Made by a program: the position numbers and the translations under genes. A DNA stretch of 64,000 nucleotides from Marinomonas phaeophyticola. Lineage in GTDB: Bacteria > Pseudomonadota > Gammaproteobacteria > Pseudomonadales > Marinomonadaceae. This document shows, one piece after another, positions 11,802 through 20,954 of this stretch. The notes under the pieces are model-generated. The model saw nothing but the letters and a program-made list of their open reading frames with translations. It ran no database searches and was not told the DNA's origin. Position 1 is the first letter of the stretch. The number at the start of each line of letters is the position of its first letter. The stretch is from contig NZ_JAPUBN010000013.1 in NCBI RefSeq assembly GCF_026966905.1, forward strand, positions 310,001 to 374,000. The letters run 5' to 3'.

Positions 11802-12605
11802 TTAATCGCCTAAATATTGCTGCAGACTATTTTCCCTAACTCTTCTTGCCGCATATTTGATATCGCCAGAGTTCAGTAAATCACGAATTGCTTTGGGTAA
11901 GGCTTTCTCCACTTCTTTTAGTTTCATTCCTGCGTATAGTCGGTCTGAATAGAGAAGTTTTAATAGTAAATAGTCAAGCGGGCTTAAATAGGAATCAATA
12001 CTTCGATCATTAAAAATGGAAGGGTAAACATTATCCGAGTCGTTTGGTAAACCCATAAGCTGAGTGATTTCTTCTACAATACAGTCTAAAAAGCGAGCTT
12101 TTTGTCTGGCATAGTCAACAGGAATAATAATGGTTCCTTTAGTGATTTCTGATTTTCTATTGTAAGAAAAGTTGCCTAGGCATATCGCCTCCTTTATGGC
12201 GGCCCGCATTTTATTGGGATCTCCAATGTACTCTGCTACTTTAGGTTCAAGATTGTTGTAAGAGGTGAAGATAATGAAAATATTACCTTCTTGTCGACGG
12301 TTGACGAATTGAATTGGAATGTTTGTTATAGAGGAAAGATGGCTCAAGTGCACAGACAGTAATTCTTTCTGTAGGCTAGCATCACCAAAATCACTTTCTA
12401 AAAAAATTTTGATAGGCTGCTCCCAGCGTACAAGCTGGGGATTGGCTTTTTTATCATATTCTCTTTGCAGCGCAATAGTGACAAAGCTTTCTTGTATATA
12501 ATTGGCGTTTTGCCAGCGTTCCATTGACATGACCTGTACCGATGCAAAGGCGATGTAAAAGCTAAAGAGGGTCTGTAGAGCTATCTTGAGTGAGTTTGTT
12601 AACAT
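11802..12605 (-). CDS. DUF2927 family protein, probably exported
   Basis: This 267-residue protein begins with a hydrophobic stretch (residues about 8-28) that looks like a signal peptide or anchor. The C-terminal half carries IVEEITQLMGLPNDSD followed by SIFND, the conserved block of DUF2927, which I recall as a family of putative secreted metalloprotease-like proteins of unknown role. The EE and ND residues are the recognisable core. The gene overlaps the end of the NUDIX gene by 44 bases on the same strand, so the two are likely co-transcribed. No function can be claimed. Confidence 0.6.
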   Translation of the reverse strand: MLTNSLKIALQTLFSFYIAFASVQVMSMERWQNANYIQESFVTIALQREYDKKANPQLVRWEQPIKIFLESDFGDASLQKELLSVHLSHLSSITNIPIQFVNRRQEGNIFIIFTSYNNLEPKVAEYIGDPNKMRAAIKEAICLGNFSYNRKSEITKGTIIIPVDYARQKARFLDCIVEEITQLMGLPNDSDNVYPSIFNDRSIDSYLSPLDYLLLKLLYSDRLYAGMKLKEVEKALPKAIRDLLNSGDIKYAARRVRENSLQQYLGD

Positions 12606-13197
12606 AATGCTTTAATGCGTCCAGAGAGTCTTTGGTAAAAAGTTGCTTATCCCTATTGGCTAAAATATCTTCAATCGCCATAAAATGTAAGGAAGCCACT
12701 TCACTAGGCTGAGGAATAAGTGGTCCATGCTGTGTTTCATCATATAAGCACGAATATATTTTCCCCCAGATTTTAAAGCCTTCTCCTTCAGTATAGAACA
12801 AACCATGACAAGTTAATTCAAGGTTAATGCCAAGCTCTTCATGCAGTTCACGTTGAGCACATAAGAGATAAGATTCACCACTGGCGACAACGCCTCCTGT
12901 GGTGATGCCATACCAACCAGGGCAGAAGGATTTATTGAGGGTTCTTTTTTGGACAATTAGCTGCCCGGATGTCGTAAAAACTAAGATATAAGTGGCTCTG
13001 TGGAAGTCGAGTCCAAATCGCATCTTACTACGATCTACTTCTCCTATAACCTGATTTTTCTCATCAACTAGGGTTATTATTTCATCTGACATATTGGCTT
13101 CTTGAGTTAGGTCATCGCTCTCAATAAAGGATTGGTGATATGTGTTAAGGCCTTCCTTCGAGTGAATGAGTGATTCTTTAATAGCCGTTTTTAACAT
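12562..13197 (-). CDS. NUDIX hydrolase, YfcD-like
   Basis: A full NUDIX box (G-x5-E-x7-REL-x-EE-x-G-I) is present from GGVVASGE through REL to HEELGI. It binds the divalent metal that hydrolyses a nucleoside diphosphate linked to another group. The surrounding sequence (VQKRTLNKSFCPGWYGITTGG and KIWGKIYSC) resembles E. coli YfcD and IPP-isomerase-like NUDIX proteins. The substrate is unknown. The frame opens at ATG 13197, but an internal ATG at 13092 (MSDEIITLVDEKNQVIG) is where similarity to the family begins, so the first 35 residues may not be translated. Confidence 0.8.
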   Translation of the reverse strand: MLKTAIKESLIHSKEGLNTYHQSFIESDDLTQEANMSDEIITLVDEKNQVIGEVDRSKMRFGLDFHRATYILVFTTSGQLIVQKRTLNKSFCPGWYGITTGGVVASGESYLLCAQRELHEELGINLELTCHGLFYTEGEGFKIWGKIYSCLYDETQHGPLIPQPSEVASLHFMAIEDILANRDKQLFTKDSLDALKHYVNKLTQDSSTDPL

Positions 13198-13236
13198 ATT
13201 CTATAGGAATTACCAAAACTTCAGATGCTTTAAAAG

Positions 13237-13257
13237 TAAAATTACGAATTTGCGACA
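13237..13257 (-). promoter_or_regulatory. Putative ArgR half-site between the NUDIX gene and astE
   Basis: On the minus strand, TGTCGC (13257-13252), eight bases, then AA (13243-13242) matches the recalled ArgR half-site exactly. A weaker relative on the + strand, TGTCGA at 13311, lies 45 bases before astE. Control of astE is the sensible inference, although the exact site points toward the NUDIX gene. Confidence 0.45.
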
Positions 13258-13360
13258 TTTAGTTCGTATTTTCTCGTTGTGAAGTAAGAAAATCATACAT
13301 CTTGATAAAATGTCGATAAAATTTCTAATTTATACGGTTTGAAAATGGATTCATAACATT

Positions 13361-14395
13361 ATGCCTTCTCACTTTGCGTTTCCAAATAACGACTTTCTTG
13401 CTTATACGTTAGCTAATCCGGTTGCATGCGAGCCACAAGTACTTTCTGTAAATGGTTGTGATCTATACCTTGAAGACACTGGCATTTTAAGAATAGAGCC
13501 TTCTCAACCAACAAAAACCAGCCTGGTGCTTTCTGTTGGTGTACACGGTAATGAAACTGGCCCCATTGAACTTATTAACAATATGTTAAAAGACATCTTG
13601 TCGGGTGCATTGGCGCTCAATATTCGATTATTGGTTTTGATTGGTAACCCGGTATCAGCCAATGCTGGAAAACGTTTTATTGATATCAATATGAACCGTT
13701 TATTCTCTGGAGCTTGGAAAAAGTTTGAAGGACCTGAAGCGCTTAGAGCGAAGAACTTAGAGCAGGCAATAGAGCGTTTTTATGCGGTGAATGAGCAAGA
13801 TAACCTACGATTACACTACGATTTACATACAGCCATTCGAGGCTCAGAGTACGAAAAATTTGCCGTTTACCCTTACGATCATGGCGCTGGTTATAGCATA
13901 GCTCAGTTGCGTTTTTTGGCTGCATCGGGATTAGATGCTGTGTTACTTTCTCATCAGCCAACGACAACATTTTCCTACTATACAAATCGTGTTTTTGGGG
14001 CGCATTCTTTTACCGTAGAGCTGGGTAAGGTCTATCCATTTGGGGAAAATGATCTCAGTCGTTTTGCCGATATCGATAGCAGTTTAAGGCAGCTAATGTC
14101 TATGTCTACGCTCCCAGAAGGGAATGCGTCATCTGTAAAAGTCTTTTCAGTTGAAGAAGCCTTAATTAAAGATGCGGAAGATTATGTTTTAAACATTGGC
14201 TCTGATGTGAAAAACTTTACTGGATTTGATAAAGACTTTTGCTTAGCACAATCCTCACTTTCTAAATACACCATAAAATCCGATGGGGATGCCATTATAT
14301 TTCCCAATGCAAATGTTCCGATAGGGCAGCGTACGGGGTTGGTCGTGCGACCTACCACCCTTGAAAGCTTGTCCTTTTTAGAAGACCTTGGCTAG
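13361..14395 (+). CDS. astE: Succinylglutamate desuccinylase
   Basis: AstE is the last enzyme of the AST pathway, a zinc-dependent hydrolase splitting N-succinylglutamate into succinate and glutamate. The zinc site is visible as GVHGNETGPIELI (H-x2-E, residues about 62-74) and LHYDLHTAIRG (third zinc ligand His, about residues 155-165). The length of 344 residues is usual for AstE. It sits alone here, away from astC and the other ast genes, but glutamate it makes would feed the NAD-glutamate dehydrogenase encoded in the same region. An ArgR-like site lies upstream. Confidence 0.88.
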   Translation: MPSHFAFPNNDFLAYTLANPVACEPQVLSVNGCDLYLEDTGILRIEPSQPTKTSLVLSVGVHGNETGPIELINNMLKDILSGALALNIRLLVLIGNPVSANAGKRFIDINMNRLFSGAWKKFEGPEALRAKNLEQAIERFYAVNEQDNLRLHYDLHTAIRGSEYEKFAVYPYDHGAGYSIAQLRFLAASGLDAVLLSHQPTTTFSYYTNRVFGAHSFTVELGKVYPFGENDLSRFADIDSSLRQLMSMSTLPEGNASSVKVFSVEEALIKDAEDYVLNIGSDVKNFTGFDKDFCLAQSSLSKYTIKSDGDAIIFPNANVPIGQRTGLVVRPTTLESLSFLEDLG

Positions 14396-14461
14396 ACAGC
14401 GGGAAAGAATAGTGGGTTTGTAGGTTCACTATTCTTATGCTATTCATTTCTTGTTAATTTT

Positions 14462-14481
14462 ATTGTTATGTTATAACATTT
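14462..14481 (+). promoter_or_regulatory. Zur box upstream of znuA
   Basis: ATTGTTATGTTATAACATTT closely follows the gammaproteobacterial Zur palindrome (TGTTATAnTATAACA core), with an inner perfect palindrome ATGTTATAACAT. It ends about 20 bases before the znuA start, so zinc-loaded Zur would block expression. Confidence 0.8.
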
Positions 14482-14501
14482 TTATTTTTCAATGATTGAG
14501 A

Positions 14502-15611
14502 ATGATGAAAATGAGCAAGTATTCTTTTTTAACTAAAGCTGGTGTTGGTCTAAGTTTAGGATTAAGTGTGAGTTGGAGTGTGTTCGCCGAATCAAATTCA
14601 CGCCCTGTTGTGGCAACCAGTATTAAGCCTGTAACCATGATAGTGGAAGCGATCGCTGGTGATTACGCTCAAGTGAATCAAATTGTATCGAATACCGCCT
14701 CGCCGCATGATTTTGCCTTAAGGCCTTCCGATATTCGAAAGATACATCAAGCGGATACGGTGGTCTGGGTTGGCGAGTCGTTAGAAAGCTTTATGGAAAA
14801 AGTGCTGGTTAATGCAAATAAATTTGATACGTCTATTGAGTGGTTAACACTTTCCAATATGACATTGCGAGATTTTTCTGACCATGACGACCATGACGAC
14901 CATGACGACCATGACGACCATGACGACCATGACGACCATGACGACCATGACGACCATGAAGAACACAAACATGAGCATGACGATCACGAAGAGCATGACG
15001 ATCACGAAGATCACGAAGATCATGAAGATCATGAAGATCATGAAGAGCATAAACATGATCACGAAGACCATGAAGGTCATGAAGGCGCTCATAATCATGA
15101 AGGAGTTGACCCTCATGTTTGGTTAGACCCAAATAACGCGATAGTATTGGCGAAAGTTGTTACTGAAAAATTATCAACTCTTAGCCCTGAAAATCAGCCT
15201 CACTACGAGCTCAATTTAACCGCATTTATTGAATCCGTTGAATCGGCTAAATTGGCTATTAATGATTCTCTAAAACAGCAAAAAAATGTTAACTATATGG
15301 TTTTTCATGATGCCTATGGTTACTTTGAAGATCGTTTTGATATTCATCCGGTTGATGTTATTACCGTGAATCCAGATCGTAAACCAGGCGCTAAAAAAAT
15401 CTCTGAGATTCAAACGATGATTCATGAAGGGAAAGTGCAATGTGTTTTCACTGAACCTCAGTTTAACCCCGCTATTGTGTCTGTTTTACTAGAAGGTAGC
15501 GAGGTGAAAACAGCCGAGTTAGATCCTATAGGTATTGACATCAAAAATGGACCATTAGCTTATAAAGATTTCCTGTTAAATCTTGAAAAGCAAATTCACT
15601 CCTGCTTTTAA
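14502..15611 (+). CDS. znuA: High-affinity zinc ABC transporter periplasmic binding protein
   Basis: ZnuA captures zinc in the periplasm for the ZnuBC importer. After a signal peptide (cleavage near SVFA-ES), the cluster A-I fold has the zinc ligands in NTASPHDFALRPSD (His), GVDPHVWLDP (His) and VFHDAYGYF (His). The charged loop, here very long, is built of Asp/Glu-His triplets from about residue 126 to 200. It probably gathers zinc or acts as a chaperone loop. Candidate starts are TTG 14496 and ATG at 14502, 14505 and 14511, all with weak ribosome sites. The last still leaves a full signal peptide. znuB and znuC are not next to it, which is unusual because znuA is normally divergent from znuCB. 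Confidence 0.92.
   Translation: MMKMSKYSFLTKAGVGLSLGLSVSWSVFAESNSRPVVATSIKPVTMIVEAIAGDYAQVNQIVSNTASPHDFALRPSDIRKIHQADTVVWVGESLESFMEKVLVNANKFDTSIEWLTLSNMTLRDFSDHDDHDDHDDHDDHDDHDDHDDHDDHEEHKHEHDDHEEHDDHEDHEDHEDHEDHEEHKHDHEDHEGHEGAHNHEGVDPHVWLDPNNAIVLAKVVTEKLSTLSPENQPHYELNLTAFIESVESAKLAINDSLKQQKNVNYMVFHDAYGYFEDRFDIHPVDVITVNPDRKPGAKKISEIQTMIHEGKVQCVFTEPQFNPAIVSVLLEGSEVKTAELDPIGIDIKNGPLAYKDFLLNLEKQIHSCF
14880..14951 (+). repeat. 9-bp tandem repeat inside znuA (Asp-His-Asp units)
   Basis: Eight exact copies of GACCATGAC encode eight Asp-His-Asp units. Degenerate His-Glu/Asp units follow to about 15100. The identical codons imply recent slippage expansion, and changes stay in frame because the unit is 9 bases. 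Confidence 0.95.
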
Positions 15612-15747
15612 TCTTGATACCTAGCTAAAATAGATAGGTTGGATTGACTGCTCCCCTTCTTTTGCGTCTTGTTTTACTTTTTTAAGGTAGGCGCTTAAGA
15701 AGGGGATCTGTATAATCAATTGATCTTTTTATGTGTCGAGACAGATC

Positions 15748-16746
15748 ATGGTTACCTCCACAGAAAATCTTACAAATGTAACGCCCTTAAAAGCAACCTC
15801 AAATGAACAACTTATTGAGAGTGCTCGTAATACCCTATCTACTCAAGCTCAAGCACTGCATAGCCTGTCTTCTCGTATTGATGATGAATTTGCCAACGCG
15901 GTAAATCTTATTTTAGAAGGAAAGGGGCGTACTATTATTTGTGGCATGGGGAAATCAGGACTCATCGGTAAGAAAATTGCGGCCACTTTTGCTTCAACTG
16001 GAACCCCAAGCTTTTCCCTCCATCCTGGAGAAGCCTTTCATGGTGATCTTGGCATGGTGCAAGCAAATGATATTCTGATTTTGATTAGCTATTCTGGAGA
16101 AACAGAAGAGCTAATTCGTTTACTGCCTTCCCTTCAAAGCTTTGGGAATACCTGCATTGCTATGGTGGGAAATACCTCGTCAACATTGGCTAAGCACTGT
16201 CAATGTGTTTTAGATATTGGGGTGGATAGGGAAGTGTGTCCTAATAATTTAGCACCGACCACCTCGACTACCATGACGACCGCAATGGGAGATGCTCTAG
16301 CGGTGGCGTTAATGGAAAGTCGAAACTTCCAGCCGCAGGATTTCGCACGTTTTCATCCAGGTGGCAGTCTAGGCCGTAAATTACTGACCCGTGTTAAAGA
16401 TCTTATGCATAAAGATAACCTACCTTTTTGCTCTCCCACAACGCCTTTAACCGAGGCCATTACTTTGATGACCCAAGGACGTATGGGGGTGGTGTTAATA
16501 CAGCAAGAGCAAAAAGTGGTCGGGATTTTTACTGACGGTGATTTACGTCGTGCCATGCTAAGCTCAGGTGCCAGTATGATGGCTCAAACCATGTCAGAGT
16601 TAATGACAAGAAACCCTAAAACGATTAATGAAAATACTCTTATAGTTAATGCTGAAGAACAAATGTTAAGAGATAAAATTACCTTGCTTGTGGTGATTAA
16701 TAACGAACAAGATGTTGTCGGTGTATTAGAAATATACGATCGTTAA
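15748..16746 (+). CDS. kdsD: Arabinose-5-phosphate isomerase
   Basis: KdsD converts ribulose 5-phosphate to arabinose 5-phosphate, the first step toward KDO for lipopolysaccharide. The SIS sugar isomerase domain shows IICGMGKSGLIGKKIAATFA, TPSFSLHPGEAFHGDLGM and ISYSGETEEL. Two CBS domains fill the C-terminal 130 residues. The frame opens at GTG 15733, but the ATG at 15748 is a likely start. TATAAT at 15711 is a plausible -10 box. It is first of a kdsD-A-C-B set that holds almost the whole KDO supply route. Confidence 0.93.
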   Translation: MVTSTENLTNVTPLKATSNEQLIESARNTLSTQAQALHSLSSRIDDEFANAVNLILEGKGRTIICGMGKSGLIGKKIAATFASTGTPSFSLHPGEAFHGDLGMVQANDILILISYSGETEELIRLLPSLQSFGNTCIAMVGNTSSTLAKHCQCVLDIGVDREVCPNNLAPTTSTTMTTAMGDALAVALMESRNFQPQDFARFHPGGSLGRKLLTRVKDLMHKDNLPFCSPTTPLTEAITLMTQGRMGVVLIQQEQKVVGIFTDGDLRRAMLSSGASMMAQTMSELMTRNPKTINENTLIVNAEEQMLRDKITLLVVINNEQDVVGVLEIYDR

Positions 16747-16804
16747 TGTGTGGACTCACAACGACACATATTTTATAAAACGAATCCAGCTAGCGAAAGC
16801 ATAA

Positions 16805-17701
<897 letters not shown>

Positions 17702-17725
17702 TATTTGGCATTGTTGGAGAAATGT

Positions 17726-18334
17726 TTGGAAAATACCATAGATCAAGCGTATTTAAACGCTTACCCATTAGGTGCACCAACCAAAGTACATAATCATCTA
17801 GTCGCGCTTCTACAAACACTTAAATTGGTGGTTTTTGATGTTGATGGTGTGCTCACTGATGGCGGGTTACTGTACGGCGAGTATGGTGAACAACTAAAAC
17901 GCTTTAATGTGAAAGATGGTGTGGCTTTGAAACTCTTGCCTAAGTGGGGGGTTGAAGTGGCCATCATAACGGCTAAAGATTCCGCGCCACTGAGAAAAAG
18001 AATGCAAGATCTGGGCATCAAGCACTTTTATCCAGGCTGCCATAATAAAGCCGATGCGTATAAAACGCTTATCGAAACGTTAAATATCAATAGGCAGAAT
18101 ACGGCTTATGTGGGCGATGATGTGATTGATTTACAGGTCATGCCGTTGGCGGGGGTGTCCTTTTGTCCTGCCGATGCGCATGAATTGGTTGTTCGTTCTT
18201 GTGACATTACATTGAATGTAAATGGAGGGCAGGGGGTAGCAAGAGAAGTTGCTGACCGAATATTAGCCTGTAGAATGCCACTTGAACACGCTTATGGTTT
18301 GGCCATAAAGCCTGAATTTGAAAAGGTAATATGA
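17726..18334 (+). CDS. kdsC: KDO-8-phosphate phosphatase
   Basis: KdsC is a HAD-superfamily phosphatase releasing KDO from KDO-8-phosphate. It has motif I VVFDVDGVLTDGG (catalytic DxD), motif II ITAKDS, and motif IV YVGDDVIDLQVM with the following GVSFCPADAH. The open frame can begin at TTG 17705, 4 bases after kdsA. No ATG is available before the catalytic motif. The TTG at 17726 has GGAG six bases upstream and is the best start. The stop overlaps the kdsB start (ATGA), so the two are translationally coupled. Confidence 0.9.
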   Translation: MENTIDQAYLNAYPLGAPTKVHNHLVALLQTLKLVVFDVDGVLTDGGLLYGEYGEQLKRFNVKDGVALKLLPKWGVEVAIITAKDSAPLRKRMQDLGIKHFYPGCHNKADAYKTLIETLNINRQNTAYVGDDVIDLQVMPLAGVSFCPADAHELVVRSCDITLNVNGGQGVAREVADRILACRMPLEHAYGLAIKPEFEKVI

Positions 18335-19131
18335 TGACGACGTTACTCGAGTCTACTCTCGGTTCTAATACAACAAGCCTGCCGAATTTTCATATAGTGA
18401 TACCTGCACGCTTTGCTTCGCAACGTTTCCCAAAGAAATTGTTGGCCATTTTAGGCGACAAACCTGTTATACAGTGGGTATACGAATTGTCTTTGAAAGC
18501 GGGTGCCGAGTCTGTTGTGATTGCGACAGATCATATAGAAATCCAACAATTAGCTCATGGCTTTGGCGCAGACGTTGTGATGACTCGAGATGATCATGAA
18601 AATGGCACCGAAAGGTTGGCTGAAGTGGCCGCATTAAAAGGCTGGTCTGCGAATGAGATAGTGGTAAACGTTCAAGGTGATGAGCCATTTTTACCTGTTG
18701 AACTCATTCATGATGCTGTATTTGCTTTGCATAATGATCATGCCGCGGATATGGCTACGGCGGCCTGCGGCATAGAAAAAAGCGAAGACTTTTTTAACCC
18801 AAATGTGGTTAAGGTGGTTTGTGACCAAGAGCAAAGGGCACTGTATTTTAGCCGAGCCCCCATTCCATGGGATCGAGATGGTTTTGCAAAAGAGAAGCAA
18901 ACGCAGCCGGACATGCCTGTTTTCCGACATATCGGTTTGTATGTTTATCGCGCCCGATTATTAGCTCAATATGCCACTATGCCGGTCTCTCCTTTAGAAA
19001 AGTGGGAAAAATTAGAACAATTAAGGCTTTTGCATCAAGGCGTAAAAATTCAAGTGGCCTTGGTGTCAGGACTGCCTCCTCATGGTGTTGATACTCCAGA
19101 AGATTTAGAAAAATTGAATCGTACCTTATAG
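18331..19131 (+). CDS. kdsB: CMP-KDO synthetase
   Basis: KdsB activates KDO with CTP to CMP-KDO for transfer to lipid A. It shows IPARFASQRFPKKLL with the nucleotide-binding motif, ATDHIEI, DDHENGTERLAEV, VNVQGDEPFLP, LYFSRAPIPWDRD and HIGLYVYR. An N-terminal extension of about 20 residues precedes the conserved IVIPARF. The double ATGATG start overlaps the kdsC stop by four bases. In many proteobacteria kdsB lies elsewhere. Here it closes a compact kds operon. Confidence 0.93.
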   Translation: MMTTLLESTLGSNTTSLPNFHIVIPARFASQRFPKKLLAILGDKPVIQWVYELSLKAGAESVVIATDHIEIQQLAHGFGADVVMTRDDHENGTERLAEVAALKGWSANEIVVNVQGDEPFLPVELIHDAVFALHNDHAADMATAACGIEKSEDFFNPNVVKVVCDQEQRALYFSRAPIPWDRDGFAKEKQTQPDMPVFRHIGLYVYRARLLAQYATMPVSPLEKWEKLEQLRLLHQGVKIQVALVSGLPPHGVDTPEDLEKLNRTL

Positions 19132-19195
19132 TGAGTACCGCTTTCAGAAAATAATGAACTGAAATGAATACCTTTAAGGTGGTAGACAGGATTAG

Positions 19196-19921
19196 ATGAA
19201 AAAAATACCTATTTTCTTTGTATGTTGGTTTGTTTTATTGCTGCTGCTATCTGCTTTGGTCAGTTCACCGTTGCACTATTGGAGGAATAGCATTCAATCA
19301 AATTTGATCGAAGGTGTAATACTTCAACAAATCGATGGACGTTTATGGGATGGAGACGCTCGCGTTTCACTACCAAGGTTAATGACTCCGGTTGATCTAC
19401 AGTGGCGTTTCAACTTTCCATTAATAAATGTACAGGTTACGCATCCTCTCTTTCAAGGTTGGGGTGCGGCTTCCATCGGTCTTGATGGCGCGGATATCTG
19501 GGTGGATCAAGCGCAACTTGATATGGGTTTATTTAAACCGGTCGCACAGTCTAATGGCGTTAGCTTAAATGGCTCTTCATTTATAATAGATAGGTTGTTT
19601 ATTAATGTAGGTTATGACACATTTGTACCTAGGCTTTGGCGTGGTGAAGGTTCTTTAGAGACGATTAATGCCGATTACCGTTTTAATAATGATCGAAAAA
19701 ATATACAGATAAAAGGCATCACGGTGGAATGGCTGACTCAGGAGCAGGAGTCAAAAATGTTAGTGCGTTCACAAGAGGGGAAGCATTTATTGACCCTTGA
19801 ACCAACACACCAGCAAGAATTAGAAATTGCTATTATGCCACCTCTATTGAATGAAGTGGGCATTAACTGGAGCGGCAAAGCCGATTATCCTGTGGCGGTG
19901 CTTGTTGAGCCTTTGTTTTAA
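19196..19921 (+). CDS. gspN: Type II secretion system protein N
   Basis: This 241-residue protein has one N-terminal membrane segment (residues about 5-27) and a periplasmic part with LWDGDARVSL and LQWRF-type beta-repeat features of T2SSN (PulN/XcpN-like). Its role in the secretion system is not well defined; it is dispensable in several species. The gene comes before gspC, whereas gspN sits at the operon end in Vibrio and Klebsiella. It begins about 65 bases after kdsB, so the secretion genes may be partly driven from the kds promoter. Confidence 0.75.
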   Translation: MKKIPIFFVCWFVLLLLLSALVSSPLHYWRNSIQSNLIEGVILQQIDGRLWDGDARVSLPRLMTPVDLQWRFNFPLINVQVTHPLFQGWGAASIGLDGADIWVDQAQLDMGLFKPVAQSNGVSLNGSSFIIDRLFINVGYDTFVPRLWRGEGSLETINADYRFNNDRKNIQIKGITVEWLTQEQESKMLVRSQEGKHLLTLEPTHQQELEIAIMPPLLNEVGINWSGKADYPVAVLVEPLF

Positions 19922-20004
19922 ATTGAATCATAACATGAGTTGGCACGTCCCTGTGATGACTAACTCAATTTTCATCCTCAGGCGATGACAATGAAAGGAA
20001 TAGG

Positions 20005-20928
20005 TTGAATACCAGTATGACATCGACTTCCCATAAGCTAGAAAGCGTCGCTCGTTACAGCATGAGTTTTATTTTTATTAGCTGGGTAGCGATGGCTTTG
20101 GGGTATTTTATCTGGAGTTGGGAGGTGACGCCTGCACACAGATTGCCTCCGATTCCCAACCTTGCGGCAACAGCACAAGATGCACTCAAACCCATTTCTG
20201 GAAATTTGTTTGGCTTTAAAGCGCTTACCATCACTCAAGCGAAGCCTTTATCTGAAACACGTTTGCAGCTTACTCTGAAAGGCGTACTGCCATCAGCACA
20301 ACAAGAAGAGTCCATTGCCTTTATCTCTTCTCAAGGTGGCCCTGATGAAATGTACCGAGTGGGGGATACGGTGTCTTCTGGTGTCACTTTAGATTCAGTA
20401 TTTGCTGATCGAGTTATTCTATCAAGAGGCGGTACTAGAGAGATTTTGTATTTCCTAAAAAGCGCAGAAAAACTCTTGATTGAGAAGGGTGTCTCTCAAG
20501 GTTCTGATACAGAAAATCGAATCTCAATGGAGTCTAATCCTATTGATACCATACGAAGACCCGCATTGAATGTCAGTTCGACAGTAGGAAAAAACGCTTT
20601 TGGGGCTTCTCTGAGTCAGGATATTGTGGGCTTGTCACCGAAAGCCTTACTTGATCGCTATGAGCAAGCGTTTCAGCGCAATCCTGAAGGTTTACTCTCT
20701 TCTGCCGGATTAACCGCTACTGGGTCATCCTATAAGGTAATAAATGGTAGCCCATTGATCAAAGCGGGATTAAGAGTAGGGGATGAGATTGTCTCCGTTA
20801 ACGGTCAAGCTGTGGGTAATATTGCCAATGATCAGTCTTTAGCGTCTGTTGTCCGTTCTCAAAACGTGGCTCGTATTGAAATACGTCGTAATGAGAAGCG
20901 TTTTTATGTAAATTATGCAGTCAAATAA
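20005..20928 (+). CDS. gspC: Type II secretion system inner-membrane protein C
   Basis: GspC connects the inner-membrane platform to the GspD secretin. A membrane segment at about residues 20-40 is followed by the HR domain (LFGFKALTITQ, RLQLTLKGVLPS) that binds the secretin. A C-terminal PDZ domain (SPLIKAGLRVGDEIVSVNGQ) may help select substrates. The frame starts at TTG 20005 with AAAGGA five bases upstream. An ATG at 20017 is the alternative. Confidence 0.9.
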   Translation: MNTSMTSTSHKLESVARYSMSFIFISWVAMALGYFIWSWEVTPAHRLPPIPNLAATAQDALKPISGNLFGFKALTITQAKPLSETRLQLTLKGVLPSAQQEESIAFISSQGGPDEMYRVGDTVSSGVTLDSVFADRVILSRGGTREILYFLKSAEKLLIEKGVSQGSDTENRISMESNPIDTIRRPALNVSSTVGKNAFGASLSQDIVGLSPKALLDRYEQAFQRNPEGLLSSAGLTATGSSYKVINGSPLIKAGLRVGDEIVSVNGQAVGNIANDQSLASVVRSQNVARIEIRRNEKRFYVNYAVK

Positions 20929-20954
20929 CGATTTAAATTGAACAAGGATTCTTG

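Noticed and set aside
14747-15132. Long open frames on the minus strand and in other + frames across the znuA repeat
   Set aside because: They exist because a 9-bp repeat leaves all frames open. They read as monotonous repeats and have no ribosome sites.
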